Below are positions 40,203-47,129 of a stretch of 64,000 nucleotides of DNA, piece after piece. How positions within the stretch are numbered: the stretch's first letter is position 1; every line of letters begins with the position of its first letter. The notes below the pieces were generated by a model that worked only from the letters and a program-made list of their open reading frames with translations, searched no databases and had not been told where the DNA came from. The stretch spans positions 310,001 to 374,000 of the forward strand of contig NZ_BONR01000001.1 of assembly GCF_016862815.1 (NCBI RefSeq), in the 5' to 3' direction. The translations under genes were made by a program, and so were the position numbers. This DNA comes from Demequina activiva. GTDB taxonomy: Bacteria; Actinomycetota; Actinomycetes; Actinomycetales; Demequinaceae.

Positions 40203-41027
40203 ATGCCAACAGTCAGCACCGAGGACGGTACCGAGATCTTCTTCAAGGACTGGGGATCTGGACAGCCCATCATGTTCCATCACGGCTGGCCTCTGAGCTC
40301 AGACGACTGGGACGCGCAGCTGACTTTCTTCCTTCAGCACGGTTACCGAGTCGTCGCCCATGACCGCCGCGGGCATGGACGGTCCTCGCAGACCGCGGAC
40401 GGGCACGACATGGACCACTACGCGGCCGATGCCGCCGCCGTCGTCGAGCATCTCGGCCTTGAGAACACCGTGCACGTCGGGCACTCCACTGGCGGAGGCG
40501 AGGTCGCGCGCTACGTCGCCCGTCATGGAGCCGGCCGGGTCGCCAAAGCCGTTCTGATTGGCGCGGTGCCGCCGCTGATGCTGCAGACCGACGCCAACCC
40601 AGGTGGGCTGCCGATGGAGGTGTTCGACGGCTTCCGCGAAGGCGTCGCGTCCCACCGATCACAGTTCTACCTCGACATCGCCTCGGGCCCCTTCTACGGG
40701 TTCAACCGCCCCGGTGCCAAGGTCTCCGAAGGGGTGGTCTGGAACTGGTGGCGCCAAGGCATGATGGGCGGCGCCCAGGCCCACTACGACGGGATCAAGG
40801 CGTTCTCAGAGACCGACTTCACCGAGGATCTGCAACAGATCAACGTGCCGACGCTGATCATGCACGGCGACGACGACCAGGTGGTGCCGATCGACGACTC
40901 GGCCAAGCTCGCGATCACGTTCCTCGAGCACGGCACCCTCACCGTGTACCCGGGCTTCTCGCACGGGATGGCCACTGTCAACGCCGATGTCATCAACCGA
41001 GATCTGCTCGATTTCATCCGCGCCTGA
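40203..41027 (+). CDS. Alpha/beta hydrolase, non-haem chloroperoxidase type
   Basis: 274 residues from ATG 40203, with GAGGAG upstream. [20 protein letters not shown], then [14 protein letters not shown] and [14 protein letters not shown], are the hallmarks of cofactor-free haloperoxidase-like esterases. Catalytic triad: Ser in VGHSTGGGE, Asp in [10 protein letters not shown], His in GFSHGMA. Such enzymes hydrolyse small esters or lactones and can show perhydrolase activity. First gene of a run of three with a SnoaL-like protein and a second hydrolase, probably under the LAL regulator. Confidence 0.9.
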   Translation: MPTVSTEDGTEIFFKDWGSGQPIMFHHGWPLSSDDWDAQLTFFLQHGYRVVAHDRRGHGRSSQTADGHDMDHYAADAAAVVEHLGLENTVHVGHSTGGGEVARYVARHGAGRVAKAVLIGAVPPLMLQTDANPGGLPMEVFDGFREGVASHRSQFYLDIASGPFYGFNRPGAKVSEGVVWNWWRQGMMGGAQAHYDGIKAFSETDFTEDLQQINVPTLIMHGDDDQVVPIDDSAKLAITFLEHGTLTVYPGFSHGMATVNADVINRDLLDFIRA

Positions 41028-41110
41028 CTCGATCACCGCTCGAGCCATCCGTCTGCCAGCAGCCCTGCATCCGCACGCGGCGCAAGAAACGAAGAGAAGG
41101 GATCCACAAC

Positions 41111-41461
41111 ATGTCCTCCACCACCATCGACCCCGATCAGCTCCCCACGACCATCCGTGCCTACCTCGTCGCGCACGCCAATGACGATGTGGAGGCAGCG
41201 ATCCAAGTCTTTGCACCGGCGGCGGTCGTGAGCGACCAGGGCCAGACGTTCCGCGGCACCGAGGAGATCCGCCGCTTCCTTCGGGACGCGGGAGCGGAGT
41301 TCACCTACTCCACGCGGCTCATCGGCGCCGAGCGCATCGACGACGCACATTGGGTCGCGACGAACCGCCTCGAGGGCGACTTCCCGGGAGGTGTCGCCGA
41401 GCTCCACTACCGCTTCACCCTGGACGGAGACGCAGTCGCCGAACTCGCCATCGGCCCATGA
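41111..41461 (+). CDS. SnoaL-like/NTF2-fold protein
   Basis: 116 residues from ATG 41111, preceded by GAAGAGAAGGG. The pattern TTIRAYLVAHANDDVEAAIQ, then FAPAAVVSDQGQTFRGTEEI and RRFLRD, is the SnoaL-like polyketide cyclase/ketosteroid-isomerase fold. The final TLDGDAVAELAIGP is typical. It likely binds a small hydrophobic ligand; catalysis is not predictable. It lies between two alpha/beta hydrolases on the same strand with 83-88-base gaps, and its own good ribosome site suggests polycistronic expression. Confidence 0.85.
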   Translation: MSSTTIDPDQLPTTIRAYLVAHANDDVEAAIQVFAPAAVVSDQGQTFRGTEEIRRFLRDAGAEFTYSTRLIGAERIDDAHWVATNRLEGDFPGGVAELHYRFTLDGDAVAELAIGP

Positions 41462-41549
41462 CCCGCGACACATCTCGCCGTCCCGCAGCACTCCGCTGCG
41501 GTGTCGAACCAGGCGGCTCGTCCGCCTCAAAACCGAAAGGAACTCAGCA

Positions 41550-42290
41550 ATGTCAGAACTACTGAGCACCGAGCACCCGGTGCACGAGACGCACGACGAG
41601 GTGAGGAACGTCGTGCTGGTGCACGGCGCCTTCGCCGATGGATCGGGATGGCGGTCGGTCTACGACAACCTGACCGCACGCGGACTCCGTGTCACCATCG
41701 TGCAGAACCCGCTCACGTCCTTCGAGGACGACGTCGCTGCCACCAACCGAGTGCTCGCTCGTCAAGACGGACCCACGATCCTCGTGGGCCACTCGTGGGG
41801 CGGGACGGTGATTACCGAAGCAGGAGTCGATGACAAGGTGGCCGGACTCGTGTACGTGGCCGCCCTCGCCCCGGATAGCGGCGAGACCACCGCCCAGCAG
41901 TACGAGGGCTTCGCGGCCACCCCCGACTTCGTGATCGACGTGGGCGACGACGGCTTCGGATTCCTGAACCACGAGAAGTTCAAGCGCGGCTTCGCCGCGG
42001 ATCTGGACGACCGCACCGCTGAGTTCCTGCGTGACACCCAGGTGCCGATCAACATGTCGGCATTCTCCGCGGGCGTCAGCCACGCAGCATGGCGCGACAA
42101 GCCCAGCTGGGCCGTGATCGGCACCGATGACAAAGCCTTCGACCAGGCCATGCTTCAGCACATGGCTCAGCGGGCAGGCTCGCAGGTCACCACGGTTCCC
42201 GGCAGCCACGCGGTGTACGTCAGTCAGGCCGATGTGGTCGCGGACGTAATCGCCACGGCCGCCAGCAAGGCGCTGGTCGGCGCTCGTTGA
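41550..42290 (+). CDS. Alpha/beta hydrolase, EstC/PnaE-like esterase
   Basis: 246 residues from ATG 41550 with GAAAGGAA upstream. NVVLVHGAFADGSGWRSVYD begins the fold. The nucleophile Ser is in VGHSWGGTVITEAG; Asp is in VIGTDDKAFD; His is in PGSHAVYVSQ. This subgroup (Abhydrolase_6) is common next to LuxR and SnoaL-like genes in soil Actinobacteria. The substrate is unknown; a role in detoxifying esters is inference. A 16-bp hairpin 20 bases past the stop ends the unit. Confidence 0.88.
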   Translation: MSELLSTEHPVHETHDEVRNVVLVHGAFADGSGWRSVYDNLTARGLRVTIVQNPLTSFEDDVAATNRVLARQDGPTILVGHSWGGTVITEAGVDDKVAGLVYVAALAPDSGETTAQQYEGFAATPDFVIDVGDDGFGFLNHEKFKRGFAADLDDRTAEFLRDTQVPINMSAFSAGVSHAAWRDKPSWAVIGTDDKAFDQAMLQHMAQRAGSQVTTVPGSHAVYVSQADVVADVIATAASKALVGAR

Positions 42291-42310
42291 CGCTACAGAA
42301 GACGCCGGTG

Positions 42311-42346
42311 GGGTGCTGGCTCGGCTCGGCAGCCGAGCCAGCACCC
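42311..42346 (+). terminator. Strong 16-bp hairpin after the hydrolase operon
   Basis: GGGTGCTGGCTCGGCT (42311-42326), loop CGGC, AGCCGAGCCAGCACCC (42331-42346), perfect. It ends just four bases before the GAAGGAG ribosome site of the following TRIC gene, so the stem could also act on that gene's translation if the upstream message reads through. Confidence 0.7.
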
Positions 42347-42363
42347 TGCGAAGGAGACCACTC

Positions 42364-43200
42364 GTGACAAGCGGACTGTTTCATGTGCCCCTGTGGATCG
42401 AGCTCGTCGCGGCGGCCACAGGGGGCATCCAAGGAGCTCTCTTCGCGGCGGGGATCCGCGACCGCCGCATCGACGTTCTCGGAGTCGTCGCGATCGGCCT
42501 CACCGTGGCATTGGGCGGCAGCCTCATGAGGGACGTCGTCCTCGACCAACTCCCGGTCGTGGTGTCGAGCGAGTGGTACCTGCTGGTGGCAGCGGCCGCC
42601 TCGTTGCTGGGAATGGCATTGCAGTCGGTTCTGACTCGGACCGAATGGCTCATCTCGCTGCTCGACGCGGCCGTCATGGGCATCTTCGGTGCGATTGGCG
42701 CGTCCAAGGCCGTCGCATACGGGGCCGGGAGCCTCGGGGCAGTCCTCGTGGGAGTGGTGGCAGCCGTCGGCGGTGGCGTCCTTCGCGACCTCATGGCCAA
42801 CAGACCCATCTCGATCATTCATGTCGGCACGTTGAACGCGGCCGCTGCGGGCATCGGCGCATCGATGCTCGTCCTCCTCCTCCGCATCGACGTCCCGGTC
42901 GGAATCGCGGGGCCGATCTCCGCCGTGGCGACGGCGCTGCTGAGGATCGCTGCCGTGCACCTGGGGTGGATGTTCCCGGAGCAGGGGCCCCTCAGCTTGG
43001 GCCGTGCGCAACTCCGGAGGGATCGCCGCGCCACGGGTGAAGGGGGCCAACTGGATGACCATCCCCGCGAGTTCCCTCGTCCGCCCCTTCGGACTCGCGC
43101 TCGTCGTCGCCTTCAACTCCGGCAACGGGGCGTGTTCACGTGGAAGCGACACTACGGCACTGAGCCCCGCCGTCGCCGCAGCCTCGATTCCGGCAGCTGA
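42364..43200 (+). CDS. TRIC-family (UPF0126) membrane channel with an aberrant C-terminal tail
   Basis: 278 residues from GTG 42364 with GAAGGAG seven bases upstream. Two three-helix TRIC repeats are clear, each with the conserved glycine turn: ALGGSLMRDVVLDQ and AVGGGVLRDLMANRP. Bacterial TRIC proteins are trimeric monovalent cation channels of about 205-220 residues. Here the family part ends near LGWMFPEQGPLSLGRAQ (about residue 218). The last ~60 residues are Arg-rich and low in hydrophobics, as if the frame had run past its proper end after a frameshift or recombination. The start at 42313 is rejected because it lies inside the hairpin. Confidence 0.8.
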   Translation: MTSGLFHVPLWIELVAAATGGIQGALFAAGIRDRRIDVLGVVAIGLTVALGGSLMRDVVLDQLPVVVSSEWYLLVAAAASLLGMALQSVLTRTEWLISLLDAAVMGIFGAIGASKAVAYGAGSLGAVLVGVVAAVGGGVLRDLMANRPISIIHVGTLNAAAAGIGASMLVLLLRIDVPVGIAGPISAVATALLRIAAVHLGWMFPEQGPLSLGRAQLRRDRRATGEGGQLDDHPREFPRPPLRTRARRRLQLRQRGVFTWKRHYGTEPRRRRSLDSGS

Positions 43201-43396
43201 GGCCGGCGCGCGCGACTGCGCACAGGAAGGATTCCCCGGGGGCCGCAGACGAGTCCGAGTTGTCGCGCAGGCGCGCTCGTCCATCCATGTCAGCGCGCAG
43301 GCAAACGCCGGCGCCGTGGAGCAGCTGGATGGGCTGTGCATGCCTAGCCGACAAGGAGGACTCAGGGCTCTGCGACCTCTACCCGCGCCTGGTCAG

Positions 43397-43434
43397 ACGT
43401 TGAAGCGGAGCTCCACCACGTTCCGCAGCCGAAC
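43397..43434. repeat. Copy 1 of a ychF 3'-end-like sequence
   Basis: Bases 43397-43421 match the last codons of ychF (45507-45531 region) at 24 of 25 positions. On the minus strand the copy reads VRLRNVVELRFNV and stop, against GDVVEFRFNV and stop in YchF. The 5' part TTCGGCTGCGGAACG is shared with copy 2 but not with ychF. No ychF-like frame continues upstream. Confidence 0.6.
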
Positions 43435-43495
43435 AACTTCTCGGCACCCGCTGCTTGCCGCGCTGACCTTCCGCCAGCTGGGCTGCTGCGGCGGG

Positions 43496-43900
43496 TCAAG
43501 CCACGCGCTCGACCCTGAGGTTTGGACCGCTGTCCGCAGTTCGAAGCCTCAGCGCGCCGAACCCGCGTGGTCGAGGCTCGACTACCCAGCGGCCAGCGCA
43601 GAGACAGCCAAGCCACCTGCGGGCCTCGTCCGAGCTGAGCCGGGAACCGCGCAATTCTTGGCGGTCACACGACTCCCACCCGCGGCCGCGCACGCAAACC
43701 CACGCAGTGTCGTCGTCCTCAAGCGCCACCGAGACCTCGACCGCGCCGCCAACAGAACGGCAAGGCCGCGCAGGCATCGCATCTACTCCTGCGGCCGGCA
43801 TCACGCGGCTGCTGACCAGTGCTTCGACGCCCAAGGCGGTCACCATGATGTCAAAGCTCAGCCGACGAGCAGCAGTCAACTCCTCGTCTCGCGAATCCAT
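43496..43900 (-). CDS. Hypothetical protein
   Basis: 134 residues if it starts at ATG 43900 (MDSRDEELTAARRLSFDIMV); longer in-frame starts exist up to 44152. The segment AVEVSVALEDDDTAWVCVRG, then RLSSDEARRWLGCLCAGRWV, has balanced, protein-like composition. It has four Cys and no signal peptide or membrane helix. Not recognised. It lies between the odd TRIC gene and a small membrane protein, flanked on both sides by ychF-tail copies. Codon usage is less GC-rich at third positions than in the core genes. The opposite-strand frame (43707-44030) is Ser-rich and less plausible. Confidence 0.4.
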   Translation of the reverse strand: MDSRDEELTAARRLSFDIMVTALGVEALVSSRVMPAAGVDAMPARPCRSVGGAVEVSVALEDDDTAWVCVRGRGWESCDRQELRGSRLSSDEARRWLGCLCAGRWVVEPRPRGFGALRLRTADSGPNLRVERVA

Positions 43901-44032
43901 ACGCCCGAGCGTGATGCGGGTCTCCACCCTCAGAGACACGCCCAGGACTGCATGGTGCCTGCTCAAGCCCGACAGGGTCGCTAGCGTCTCGTTGTACTGG
44001 GCTCCGAAACGCTCAAACAGACTGGGGTGATC

Positions 44033-44257
44033 ATGCGCTGGGGATGGATTGCTGCCGCGATCGGCTCGCTTGTCGGCGGGTTCACCGCTCTCACCCGACT
44101 CTCGGCGTACACATGCCTCGCAAGAACAACGCCGAGCGGCGAGCCCCCGCATTGTGGCCTAGCGCTTGCCGACATCGTGGGCATGGCGTTCGTGGTGGGA
44201 GCAACTCTCGCGCTGTGCAGCTACTCGGTCTATCGCGCAGTACGCAAGACGCCCTAG
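44033..44257 (+). CDS. Small two-helix membrane protein, unknown
   Basis: 74 residues from ATG 44033; a GTG two codons upstream is possible. Helices WGWIAAAIGSLVGGFTALTR and ADIVGMAFVVGATLALCSYS flank a loop containing two Cys (TCLARTTPSGEPPHCG), which may form a disulfide outside the membrane. Not recognised. The stop lies inside a short CCTAGCGC tandem repeat. Confidence 0.5.
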   Translation: MRWGWIAAAIGSLVGGFTALTRLSAYTCLARTTPSGEPPHCGLALADIVGMAFVVGATLALCSYSVYRAVRKTP

Positions 44258-44276
44258 CGCCCTAGCGCCCTAGCGC
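44253..44276. repeat. CCTAGCGC tandem repeat, three copies
   Basis: Three exact eight-base units at 44253-44260, 44261-44268 and 44269-44276. The first contains the stop codon of the small membrane protein. Slippage product with no evident function. Confidence 0.7.
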
Positions 44277-44385
44277 ACCCGGCGCGTGCCAACAGGCCCG
44301 ACCGCAGCTGACGCCCCGGCGTTGCACCGCCCTCGTCCCCGGCTCCGTGGGCGAGGCGGGAGGTCGCCGCACGCAACTCCTGCTC

Positions 44386-44424
44386 AGCGTTGAACCTGAA
44401 CTCCACCACGTCCCGTAGCCGAAC
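44386..44424. repeat. Copy 2 of a ychF 3'-end-like sequence
   Basis: CGTTGAA, five divergent bases, then A-CTCCACCACGT matches the ychF end. The extension CCCGTAGCCGAAC matches copy 1 (TCCGCAGCCGAAC). On the minus strand it reads VRLRDVVEFRFNAEQ with no stop at the YchF position. It has the same orientation as copy 1 and ychF. Confidence 0.55.
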
Positions 44425-44475
44425 GACGTGTGAGCGCCGTCCGGCCCGGACCATACGGACCGGGCCGGAGGTGAT

Positions 44476-45342
44476 TCATGCGCGCTCGATGGGGAACCAC
44501 AACTCGCACGTCGCTGTACTGAAGTCCTGCGCGCGATCGAGAACTGCGACGATCGACGGCCCAGGTCGCAGCCGCCACGGGTTGGACGGGAACCACTCCG
44601 TCGCCGATGCGGCGTAGGCGGACTGCAGCGCCGCCGGGTAGGAGCCGGAGGTGCGGAACACCACCCACGGCCCTGCGGCGACCGCGATCTCGTCGAGGTC
44701 GGTCGGCACCTCGAAGTCGGCATCGACCGCGACGCCATGGAGGTAGGTCAGCTCGCTTCCCTCGGTGGAGTCGGGGTCCACGTCCGCGCTCACCTGCAGC
44801 AGGCCTCGAGGCTGCCCGCTGCTCATCGCCTTGAGACGGGCATGCGCCTCGATGGGCAGCGAGGCGATGTGCTGCTGGATGTGCGGGTTGACGCCCTCGT
44901 GGATCAGCGGCACGCGCGCGGCGTGACCGATGAGGCGGAACATGGGCTTCTCGATGATTCGGGCTTCCATGGCGGAGCTCCCTTCGACGGTCAGGCGGAA
45001 CCTGAGAATGGGTTGGGGTCGAAGGGGACCACCGTCGCGGCGAACGTCTCCGTGGCTCGCTCCGTGCACGGACCGAAATGCCCGACCGAACGCCTCGACC
45101 GACGAGTATCCGTAGCGCACCGCGATCGTGAGGAGATCCTCGCCGTCGATCACGTCCGACGCCGCAACGGTCATGCGACGACGGCGCACGTACTCCGATA
45201 CGGGCATGCCCGCCAAAGACGAGAACATGCGCCGGAGATGATAACCCGTCGTGCCGAGGCCACCGGCGACAACATCGATGTCGACCTGACCGCCCGAGCT
45301 GAGTTCGATCTCGTCGACCAGCCGATTGAGCACCTCGATCAT
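44476..45342 (-). CDS. AraC-family regulator with GyrI-like ligand-binding domain
   Basis: 288 residues from ATG 45342, with AAGGGGGT upstream. Residues ~8-105 form two helix-turn-helix motifs: VDIDVVAGGLGTTGYHLRRM and LLTIAVRYGYSSVEAFGRAF, the AraC/XylS pattern. Residues ~130-288 are a GyrI-like/AraC effector-binding domain (MEARIIEKPMFRLIGHAARV, then GPWVVFRTSG and SNPWRLRPGPSIVAVL), which binds small, often cationic or hydrophobic ligands as in Rob and BmrR. No adjacent target gene is obvious; the small membrane protein or the accessory cassette is possible. Confidence 0.85.
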   Translation of the reverse strand: MIEVLNRLVDEIELSSGGQVDIDVVAGGLGTTGYHLRRMFSSLAGMPVSEYVRRRRMTVAASDVIDGEDLLTIAVRYGYSSVEAFGRAFRSVHGASHGDVRRDGGPLRPQPILRFRLTVEGSSAMEARIIEKPMFRLIGHAARVPLIHEGVNPHIQQHIASLPIEAHARLKAMSSGQPRGLLQVSADVDPDSTEGSELTYLHGVAVDADFEVPTDLDEIAVAAGPWVVFRTSGSYPAALQSAYAASATEWFPSNPWRLRPGPSIVAVLDRAQDFSTATCELWFPIERA

Positions 45343-45451
45343 GGCTACCCCCTTCGGAGTCCACCTTCGCCAGTCAGCCGACTGTCGCGCCCGATCATCC
45401 ATGTCCGATTCTGTCGGCTCGACGACAGGGGTCACGGCTCGCCAACAAACG

Positions 45452-45488
45452 CGAGACCCCGCCGCTCACTCGGAGCAGCAGGGTCTCG
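45452..45488 (-). terminator. Hairpin downstream of ychF
   Basis: CGAGACCC (45452-45459) and GGGTCTCG (45481-45488) with a 21-base loop, 15 bases beyond the ychF stop on the minus strand and in the gap before the AraC gene. The loop is long, so strength is uncertain. Confidence 0.4.
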
Positions 45489-45502
45489 GCGGCAGCTCGA
45501 GG

Positions 45503-46588
45503 CTAAACGTTGAAGCGGAACTCCACCACGTCGCCGTCGTGCATGACGTAGTCCTTGCCCTCCATGCGCACCTTGCCTGCGGCCTTGGCATCGGCCATAG
45601 AGCCGTGCTCCATGAGGTCATCGAACCCCACCACCTCGGCTTTGATGAAGCCCTTCTCGAAGTCGGTGTGGATGACTCCTGCGGCTTGCGGCGCCGTCCA
45701 TCCCTTGCGGATGGTCCAGGCGCGCGACTCCTTGGGGCCAGCGGTCAGGTAGGTCTGCAGGCCCAGCGTGTCGAAGCCGATGTGCGCGAGCTGCGACAGT
45801 CCGGACTCGGTCTGGCCGGTGGACTCGAGCATCTCGCGTGCCTCGTCCTCGTCGAGCTCGATCAGCTCGGACTCGAACTTCGCATCGAGGAAGATGGCCT
45901 TCGCGGGGGCGACCAGCGCCTCGAGCTGAGCCTTCTTCTCCTCGTCCAGCAGACCGGCATCGTCAGTGTTGAACACGTAGATGAACGGCTTGGTGGTCAG
46001 CAGGTTCAGCTCGCGCAGCTGGTCCGTGTCGATCCCGGCGGCCTGGGCGCCGGCGAACAGTGTCTGGCCGGCCTCGAGCACCTCCTTGGCCTGCTCGACG
46101 GCCGCGAGCTGCTCGGGTGAGCCCTTCTTGATCTTCACTTCCTTCTCGAGCCGCGGCAGCACCTTCTCGATGGTCTGCAGGTCCGCGAGGATCAGCTCGG
46201 TGGAGATGGTTTCGAGATCGCCGGCCTCGTCGGTGGAGCCGTCCACGCGGGTGACGTCCGCGTCGTCGAACGCTCGCGTCACCTGGCAGATCGCATCGGC
46301 CTCACGGATGTTTGCGAGGAACGCGTTGCCCAGCCCCTCGCCCTCAGAGGCGCCCTTGACGATGCCGGCGATGTCCACGAAGGACACGGTCGCAGGAACG
46401 GTCTTCTCCGAGGAGAACACCTCGGCGAGCCTGCCCAGGCGCGCATCGGGCAGCGGGACCACGCCCACGTTGGGCTCGATGGTCGCGAACGGATAGTTCG
46501 CGGCGAGCACCTCCGCGCGTGTCAGAGCGTTGAACAGGGTGGACTTGCCCACGTTGGGCAGTCCGACGATTCCGATAGTGAGAGCCAC
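45503..46588 (-). CDS. ychF: Redox-regulated ATPase YchF/EngD
   Basis: 361 residues from GTG 46588 (MALTIGIVGLPNVGKSTLFN). G1 is GLPNVGKST, G3 is DIAGIVKGASEGEGLGN, and G4 is NTDD in place of NKxD, which explains the ATP preference of this Obg-family protein. A coiled-coil insert and a C-terminal TGS domain ending DGDVVEFRFNV follow. YchF binds ribosomes and affects oxidative stress responses. The longer frame from 46822 is rejected. Its last 25 bases have near-copies at 43397 and 44386. Confidence 0.96.
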   Translation of the reverse strand: MALTIGIVGLPNVGKSTLFNALTRAEVLAANYPFATIEPNVGVVPLPDARLGRLAEVFSSEKTVPATVSFVDIAGIVKGASEGEGLGNAFLANIREADAICQVTRAFDDADVTRVDGSTDEAGDLETISTELILADLQTIEKVLPRLEKEVKIKKGSPEQLAAVEQAKEVLEAGQTLFAGAQAAGIDTDQLRELNLLTTKPFIYVFNTDDAGLLDEEKKAQLEALVAPAKAIFLDAKFESELIELDEDEAREMLESTGQTESGLSQLAHIGFDTLGLQTYLTAGPKESRAWTIRKGWTAPQAAGVIHTDFEKGFIKAEVVGFDDLMEHGSMADAKAAGKVRMEGKDYVMHDGDVVEFRFNV

Positions 46589-46796
46589 GGTCGACAAGTG
46601 TAGTTGGCGCTTCGCCGTCGACACTACGAACCACGATCGACTGCGACACACCGGTGCGCGGCCTGAGGCGGTGCCGTGGAGCGGCGTGTCGCGCGTGGGT
46701 TGGTTCGCGCTGTCGGTCCGGCGGGAGGGGCGAACGCGTCCGGACCGATGCGCGGATGGCCTGGTCGGCCCGCTCCCCCAGGCGTAGTGTCGGGGC

Positions 46797-47045
46797 ATGA
46801 GCGAACTCGGATCGATCTTCAATCCCGGCGAGGCCGAGATGGCGCAGCACCTTCAGTCGGAGAAGATCCTTCCTGCGCCAGCGCCGGTGGCCGCCGACCC
46901 GCCCTTCGATGACGAGGGTGAGGCCATCATCCCGGTGATCCCAGGAGCGATCGGCTGGGCACTGCCGCCCCAGCCGCCCGCCATTCGCCGCCCCGAGGAC
47001 CTCGAGGACGCGCCCGACCCCGAGGACGCCTCCCGCACGTCGTAG
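46797..47045 (+). CDS. Small hypothetical acidic protein
   Basis: 82 residues, MSELGSIFNPGEAEMAQHLQ at the start, Pro/Glu/Asp-rich at the end. A short helix followed by a disordered acidic tail seems likely; there is no membrane segment. TAGTGT six bases before the ATG and the lack of a ribosome site suggest a leaderless message. It is not recognised, and opposite-strand frames are poorer. It converges on the peptide transporter operon with a shared hairpin between them. Confidence 0.5.
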   Translation: MSELGSIFNPGEAEMAQHLQSEKILPAPAPVAADPPFDDEGEAIIPVIPGAIGWALPPQPPAIRRPEDLEDAPDPEDASRTS

Positions 47046-47059
47046 CACCAACCCGAACG

Positions 47060-47106
47060 CGCATCGGCCCTGCGCCTCCCTCAGCGGAGACAGCCGGGCC
47101 GATGCG
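47060..47106. terminator. Bidirectional hairpin (CGCATCGGCC family)
   Basis: CGCATCGGCCC (47060-47070) and GGGCCGATGCG (47096-47106), 11-bp perfect arms with a 25-base loop. It lies between the convergent 82-residue gene and the end of the peptide transporter operon. Confidence 0.6.
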
Positions 47107-47129
47107 TCAACGGGGCCGCGCCGGGTGGC

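Noticed and set aside
43004-43984. A 326-codon plus-strand frame after the TRIC gene
   Set aside because: Composition is Arg/Ala/Ser-rich with no hydrophobic core pattern, and much of it is antisense to the more protein-like 43496-43900 ORF.
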